DNA from: an uncultured Chitinophagaceae bacterium | GTDB taxonomy: Bacteria; Bacteroidota; Bacteroidia; Chitinophagales; Chitinophagaceae | DNA length: 64,000 bases | Assembly (NCBI GenBank): GCA_903895845.1 | Contig: CAITVK010000053.1 | Location: forward strand, 1-64,000 | Reading direction: 5' to 3' | In this document: piece after piece, positions 60,297 to 64,000 of the stretch | How positions within the stretch are numbered: the stretch's first letter is position 1 | Layout: each line of letters starts with the position of its first letter | Notes under the pieces: model-generated | Told to the model about the DNA's origin: nothing | Databases searched by the model: none | What the model saw: the letters and a program-made list of their open reading frames with translations, nothing else | Position numbers and translations under genes: made by a program

Positions 60297-60464
60297 GAAT
60301 ATTCAAATGGTTTAAATGAACATTCAAATGGATTAAATGAACATTCAAATGATTTAAATGAATATCCAAATCATTTAAATGAACATTCAAATGAATTAAA
60401 TGGATATTCAAAAGATTTAAATGAACATTCAAATGATTTAAATGGATATTCAGATCATTTAAAT
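60297..60464. repeat. 21-bp tandem array, eight units, abutting the IS
   Basis: Eight units from 60297, most of the form GAACATTCAAATGATTTAAAT with scattered substitutions. The IS left end begins at 60466, one base into what would be unit nine. The 119-aa minus ORF across it (60253-60612) shows only the 7-residue echo of the repeat (HLNHLNV). The whole 544-bp gap 59968-60511 holds the MITE-like element, this array and the IS end. Confidence 0.93.
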
Positions 60465-60465
60465 G

Positions 60466-61754
60466 GATAGTATCCAAATAAGTGTGTAAGTTATAAACTT
60501 GCAGATTTATTATGAAAGAGAAAAACGAGTTATTAAAAGGGTTGCCCACAGACTTCTTTAAGCAGTTCAAGAGTGGGGATGATTTTACGGGTTTTATGGA
60601 TGCTTTGTTCAAGCGTGGTGTTGAAGAGCTTCTGTCAGGGGAGTTGGATGCGCATTTAGGCTATGACAAGCATACTACTTCGAGCGGCAGTAACAAGCGT
60701 AATGGTTATAAGAGCAAGACCATCAAGACGACCAAAGGCAGCTACATTATTGATGTTCCTAGGGACAGGGAAAGCAGTTTTGAGCCACGCCTGATCCCCA
60801 AACGTAAGCGGATGATAGACCATATTGAGGATGTGGTGGTCAGTTTCTATGCTAAGGGGATGAGTACGGAAGATATCAGTACCCAAATCAATGAGTTGTA
60901 TGGTGTGGGCATCAGCAGTTCCACTGTATCCAATATCACGGAAAGGGTATTGGTGGATGTGGCACTGTGGCAGCAACGCCCCTTGGACGGTACCTACCTG
61001 GTAGTGTGGCTGGATGGCATCGTTTTCAAGGTGAGACAGGACAATAAAATCATCAATAAATGTGTTTATATCATTGCCGGGTTGAATACAATGGGCAAGA
61101 AAGAAGTATTGGGTTTATGGATAAACGAACAGGAAAGTGCCACCTTCTGGATGAAGGCATTGACTGATTTAAGGGCAAGGGGCGTACAGGACATCCTCAT
61201 AGCCTGCTCCGATAACCTCAAAGGACTCACGCAGGCCATACAGGCAATATTCCCAGAGACGGTCACACAACTTTGTATCGTACACCAGATAAGAAACAGC
61301 CTCAAAAAAGTGCCCTACAAGAACAGAAGGGAAGTGGCAGCAGACCTCAAGAATATCTATGAGGCTTCCAATGAGGAGGCAGCTTCACAGGCTTTCTTTG
61401 GCTTCGAACTCAAATGGGGTAAGACATACCCATACATCTGCACCTCTTGGAAAAACAACTGGGCAAACCTTGTCCCTTTCTTGCAATACCCTATGGAAAT
61501 AAGGAAACTCATTTATACAACAAATATGATAGAGAACCTAAACAGGAATGTAAGGAAGTTCACAAAAAACAAAACAATGTTCCCTGATGACGATGCAGTA
61601 ATGAAAGCGGTATACCTGGCAATACAGCATGCTTCAAAGGTCTGGACTAAAGAAATAATGAATTGGGCTAGTATTGCTAGTCAGTTTTTAATCATTTATC
61701 CAGAAAGATCTAAAATTATTTTTTAATCATTTACACACTTTAGTGGACATTATC
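60466..61754 (+). mobile_element. IS256-family insertion sequence, 1289 bp
   Basis: Left end (60466-60489) and complement of right end (61731-61754) match at 19 of 24 bases: GATA.T.TCCA...AAGTGTGTAA. The length and single transposase gene are typical of IS256. I see no 8-9-bp target duplication: the left flank is array DNA (TTTAAATG), the right flank GACGGAAA. This suggests that the two flanks no longer belong together. Confidence 0.85.
60512..61726 (+). CDS. IS256-family transposase (mutator type)
   Basis: 404 aa, full length. Opening KGLPTDFFKQFKSGDDFTGFMDALFKRGVEELLSGELDAHLGY and NKRNGYKSKTIKT are characteristic. DDE residues fall in VVWLDGIVFKVR, LIACSDNLKG and TTNMIENLNR; the C-x2-H signature is QLCIVHQIRNSLKKV. 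No frameshift or stop, so the element may still be active. Confidence 0.97.
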   Translation: MKEKNELLKGLPTDFFKQFKSGDDFTGFMDALFKRGVEELLSGELDAHLGYDKHTTSSGSNKRNGYKSKTIKTTKGSYIIDVPRDRESSFEPRLIPKRKRMIDHIEDVVVSFYAKGMSTEDISTQINELYGVGISSSTVSNITERVLVDVALWQQRPLDGTYLVVWLDGIVFKVRQDNKIINKCVYIIAGLNTMGKKEVLGLWINEQESATFWMKALTDLRARGVQDILIACSDNLKGLTQAIQAIFPETVTQLCIVHQIRNSLKKVPYKNRREVAADLKNIYEASNEEAASQAFFGFELKWGKTYPYICTSWKNNWANLVPFLQYPMEIRKLIYTTNMIENLNRNVRKFTKNKTMFPDDDAVMKAVYLAIQHASKVWTKEIMNWASIASQFLIIYPERSKIIF

Positions 61755-62060
61755 GACGGAAACATCTGGGAACATCGGAACAAATTGAATCTTCAGTTCC
61801 TTGATGAGGCAAAGCGAACGTACCATAGCGGACCAAAAGGCGGACGGAACACTTTGAAGCATTGGAACTGACTGGCAACATTGGTTCTTCGATGAGGCAA
61901 CGTGACGTATAACATCGTAGTTTGTCAGCCACTAGCATCAGTATTGCAAATATGGCTGGCGATGGAACAAACTTATCTTCAGCACTTTCTTTAAGCTTTT
62001 GTTTCGGCTGAACAACCTCATCAAGCCTTTCAAGTAATTTTTCAATCAATATTGCTTATA
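61755..62060. other. Unassigned remnant beside the IS right end
   Basis: No convincing gene. GTTCCTTGATGAGGCAA (61796-61812) and GTTCTTCGATGAGGCAA (61884-61900) form an imperfect direct repeat 88 bp apart. The composition is more GC-rich than other spacers. The 99-aa minus ORF here starts with TTG and ends in the IS end, so it is more likely chance or a broken remnant. Confidence 0.4.
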
Positions 62061-62100
62061 AACAAAGTGCAGCTAATTCTATTATTAGCTGCACTTTGTT
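62061..62100. terminator. Perfect 17-bp hairpin terminator of the hydrolase gene
   Basis: AACAAAGTGCAGCTAAT (62061-62077), loop TCTATT, ATTAGCTGCACTTTGTT (62084-62100): perfect complement with T-rich ends, directly downstream of the leftward hydrolase gene. Confidence 0.88.
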
Positions 62101-62118
62101 ATTGCATCTATCCCTTTA

Positions 62119-62997
62119 TTACATCCTTGCCTTCAAGAAAGCAATTGCTTTGGTATGGGCATCCTCTGTTGCTTGTTTGTTGTACACAGGATTACTTGGG
62201 TTGGCAAAACCATGATTGGCATCATAACGATATACAGACAACGTTCTTCCTGCTTCCTTCATATCTTTCTCAAACTGGTCTACTACCTTTGGTGAAATAT
62301 AAGCATCGAGGTTACCAAAGAACCCAATTACATCGCAGTTGATGGTTTTCAAACGAGATATATCAGTCTCTGGTCTGCCATAATACATTACACAACCTGC
62401 TGCTTGCTTTCCTGCCAGGATGGTGGACTGCAAACTCCATCCTCCTCCAAAGCACCATCCAACGGTGTATATTTTTGCTTTGTCGCCAGCATATACAATA
62501 GCGCCCTTTATAATGTTTTCCAAACGCTCGCTCTTGGCACTCTTCATGTATGCCATGGCACTATCGGCCGTAGTGGCTACCTTGCCGTCGTACATGTCTA
62601 CTGCAATCACGTTTATGTCGCCCAGTTCAGTCGCAAATGTCTCTGCTTCGCGCTTGATGTTGTCATTCAGTCCCCACCATTCTTGTATTACAATCAGCCA
62701 TTTATTTGTTTTCTTTTTAGATTTAATTAAATAGGCCTGTGCCTCAGTCCCATCGGGTGCAGGATACTTAATCATGCTTCCGGTTGCATTTGTGAGCTTA
62801 TAATAAGCCGGAAAATGATGCGCTTTGGCAAAGCCGGGTAAGTTGGCATCCAGCTCTATCTGATCCTTTATTGCATGGTTATAACAGGCTATGTAACCTT
62901 CGGGAGCCAGAAATGCGGGTGCCTTAGGTTTAAAGGTGTAACTGAGTAATGCGGCAGACGCAATAGCTGCAAACAGAAATAGTAAAGCTTTTTTCAT
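62119..62997 (-). CDS. Dienelactone hydrolase family protein, exported
   Basis: 292 aa alpha/beta-hydrolase. A hydrophobic N-terminus (about 1-20) without a lipobox suggests export or a membrane anchor. The Cys nucleophile is in VGWCFGGGWS (Cys182), with Glu106 in IQEWWGLNDN as the usual partner, an Asp in FFGNLDAYIS and a His in YDANHGFANPSNP. The extra N-terminal 60 residues are not part of the DLH core. Substrate unknown; dienelactone itself is unlikely in this context. Monocistronic. Confidence 0.92.
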   Translation of the reverse strand: MKKALLFLFAAIASAALLSYTFKPKAPAFLAPEGYIACYNHAIKDQIELDANLPGFAKAHHFPAYYKLTNATGSMIKYPAPDGTEAQAYLIKSKKKTNKWLIVIQEWWGLNDNIKREAETFATELGDINVIAVDMYDGKVATTADSAMAYMKSAKSERLENIIKGAIVYAGDKAKIYTVGWCFGGGWSLQSTILAGKQAAGCVMYYGRPETDISRLKTINCDVIGFFGNLDAYISPKVVDQFEKDMKEAGRTLSVYRYDANHGFANPSNPVYNKQATEDAHTKAIAFLKARM

Positions 62998-63263
62998 TGT
63001 TATTTATTTTATTTTGAGTATTATTTTTATTAACATTGTCACCCCTGCTATGTTCAAAATTTACATCCCATTTTTATAAACAGTTTTTTTGCATTAGGTT
63101 TGCACGACTTCAATAGGTGTATTTCCCATCAATTTATTTTAGTCAGGTAGTTCTCAATCGTTCTAGTTACGAAACAGGTAAGGCATAATCTGTTGAGCCG
63201 TTTCCATGGTTAGTCGGTTTGTTACAGGCATTAATTGAAAGATATTTTAATATACAATCATAA

Positions 63264-64000
<737 letters not shown>

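Noticed and set aside
2695-60464. Tandem arrays as CRISPR
   Set aside because: Units abut without unique spacers, lengths and sequences differ between loci, and no cas gene is in the window.
60253-60612. 119-aa minus ORF with HLNHLNV heptads
   Set aside because: Runs from the MITE through the array into the transposase gene on the wrong strand; an artefact of the 21-bp repeat.
61750-62049. 99-aa minus ORF next to the IS
   Set aside because: Non-ATG start, ends in the IS inverted repeat, no recognisable domain; at best a remnant.

Overview
The window reads as a chromosomal segment of a member of the Bacteroidota, most like the Chitinophagaceae/Sphingobacteriia. The support is an AT-rich sequence with few Shine-Dalgarno sites, several exact matches to the Bacteroidota -7 promoter box TAnnTTTG, a protein with a gliding/type IX secretion C-terminal domain, a DUF4954 protein, a three-gene cytochrome b558-type sdhCAB operon, a TIGR01475-type UbiA prenyltransferase and an ECF-sigma-led carotenoid cluster. 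All identifications come from reading motifs; no search was run. 

Layout. 1-4.1 kb is accessory: an AlbA_2/Schlafen-type ATP-binding protein cut by the window edge, a Fic AMP-transferase bracketed by 15-bp direct repeats, a 41-bp tandem array and an unrecognised protein. 4.1-10.9 kb holds DUF445, tRNA-His, a two-gene operon of secreted amidohydrolase-like proteins, an SRPBCC protein and beta-carbonic anhydrase. 11.0-14.6 kb is sigma factor-crtI-crtB-idi, isoprenoid isomerisation through to desaturated carotenoid. 14.6-18.2 kb has a His-less DinB-fold protein, a histidine kinase with an ethylene-receptor-like membrane domain plus its response regulator, and a GNAT acetyltransferase. 18.3-25.5 kb has glmS, DUF4954, an ECF sigma/small membrane protein pair, EI24 and an RsmI-like methyltransferase. 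25.6-29.1 kb is sdhCAB. 29.2-32.8 kb has an AT-rich orphan and a TM2/DUF2752/M48 run. 32.9-43 kb has the type IX cargo-like protein, SpoU-UbiA, PhnA-like, mono-cluster ferredoxin, RluA, a hybrid kinase with response regulator, and an L,D-transpeptidase-like protein. 43.7-59.9 kb is mostly housekeeping: ribF, comA-aroE, a six-LysM protein, an RsmF-like methyltransferase, rnhA, an E2 acyltransferase, cinA, PBP4, ndk, a periplasmic-binding-fold protein and guaA. 60-64 kb holds a MITE-like element, an IS256-family insertion sequence, a dienelactone hydrolase-like protein and the start of pyrG. 

Most unusual is the non-coding DNA. At least six unrelated tandem arrays have unit lengths of 21 bp or 41-42 bp (two or four helical turns). 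They lie upstream of gene starts and not between convergent gene ends. One is a ladder of five GGTGnnnnCACC near-palindromes at exact 21-bp spacing. Two of the 21-bp arrays stop at the same 24-bp sequence, which in one case is the left end of the IS256-family element. Separately, long inverted repeats built from 7-bp reiterations sit at gene ends. A set of genes (rluA-like, phnA-like, guaA, rsmF-like, an L,D-transpeptidase gene, perhaps the type IX gene) has the -7 box only 4-5 nt before the start codon, predicting leaderless mRNAs.
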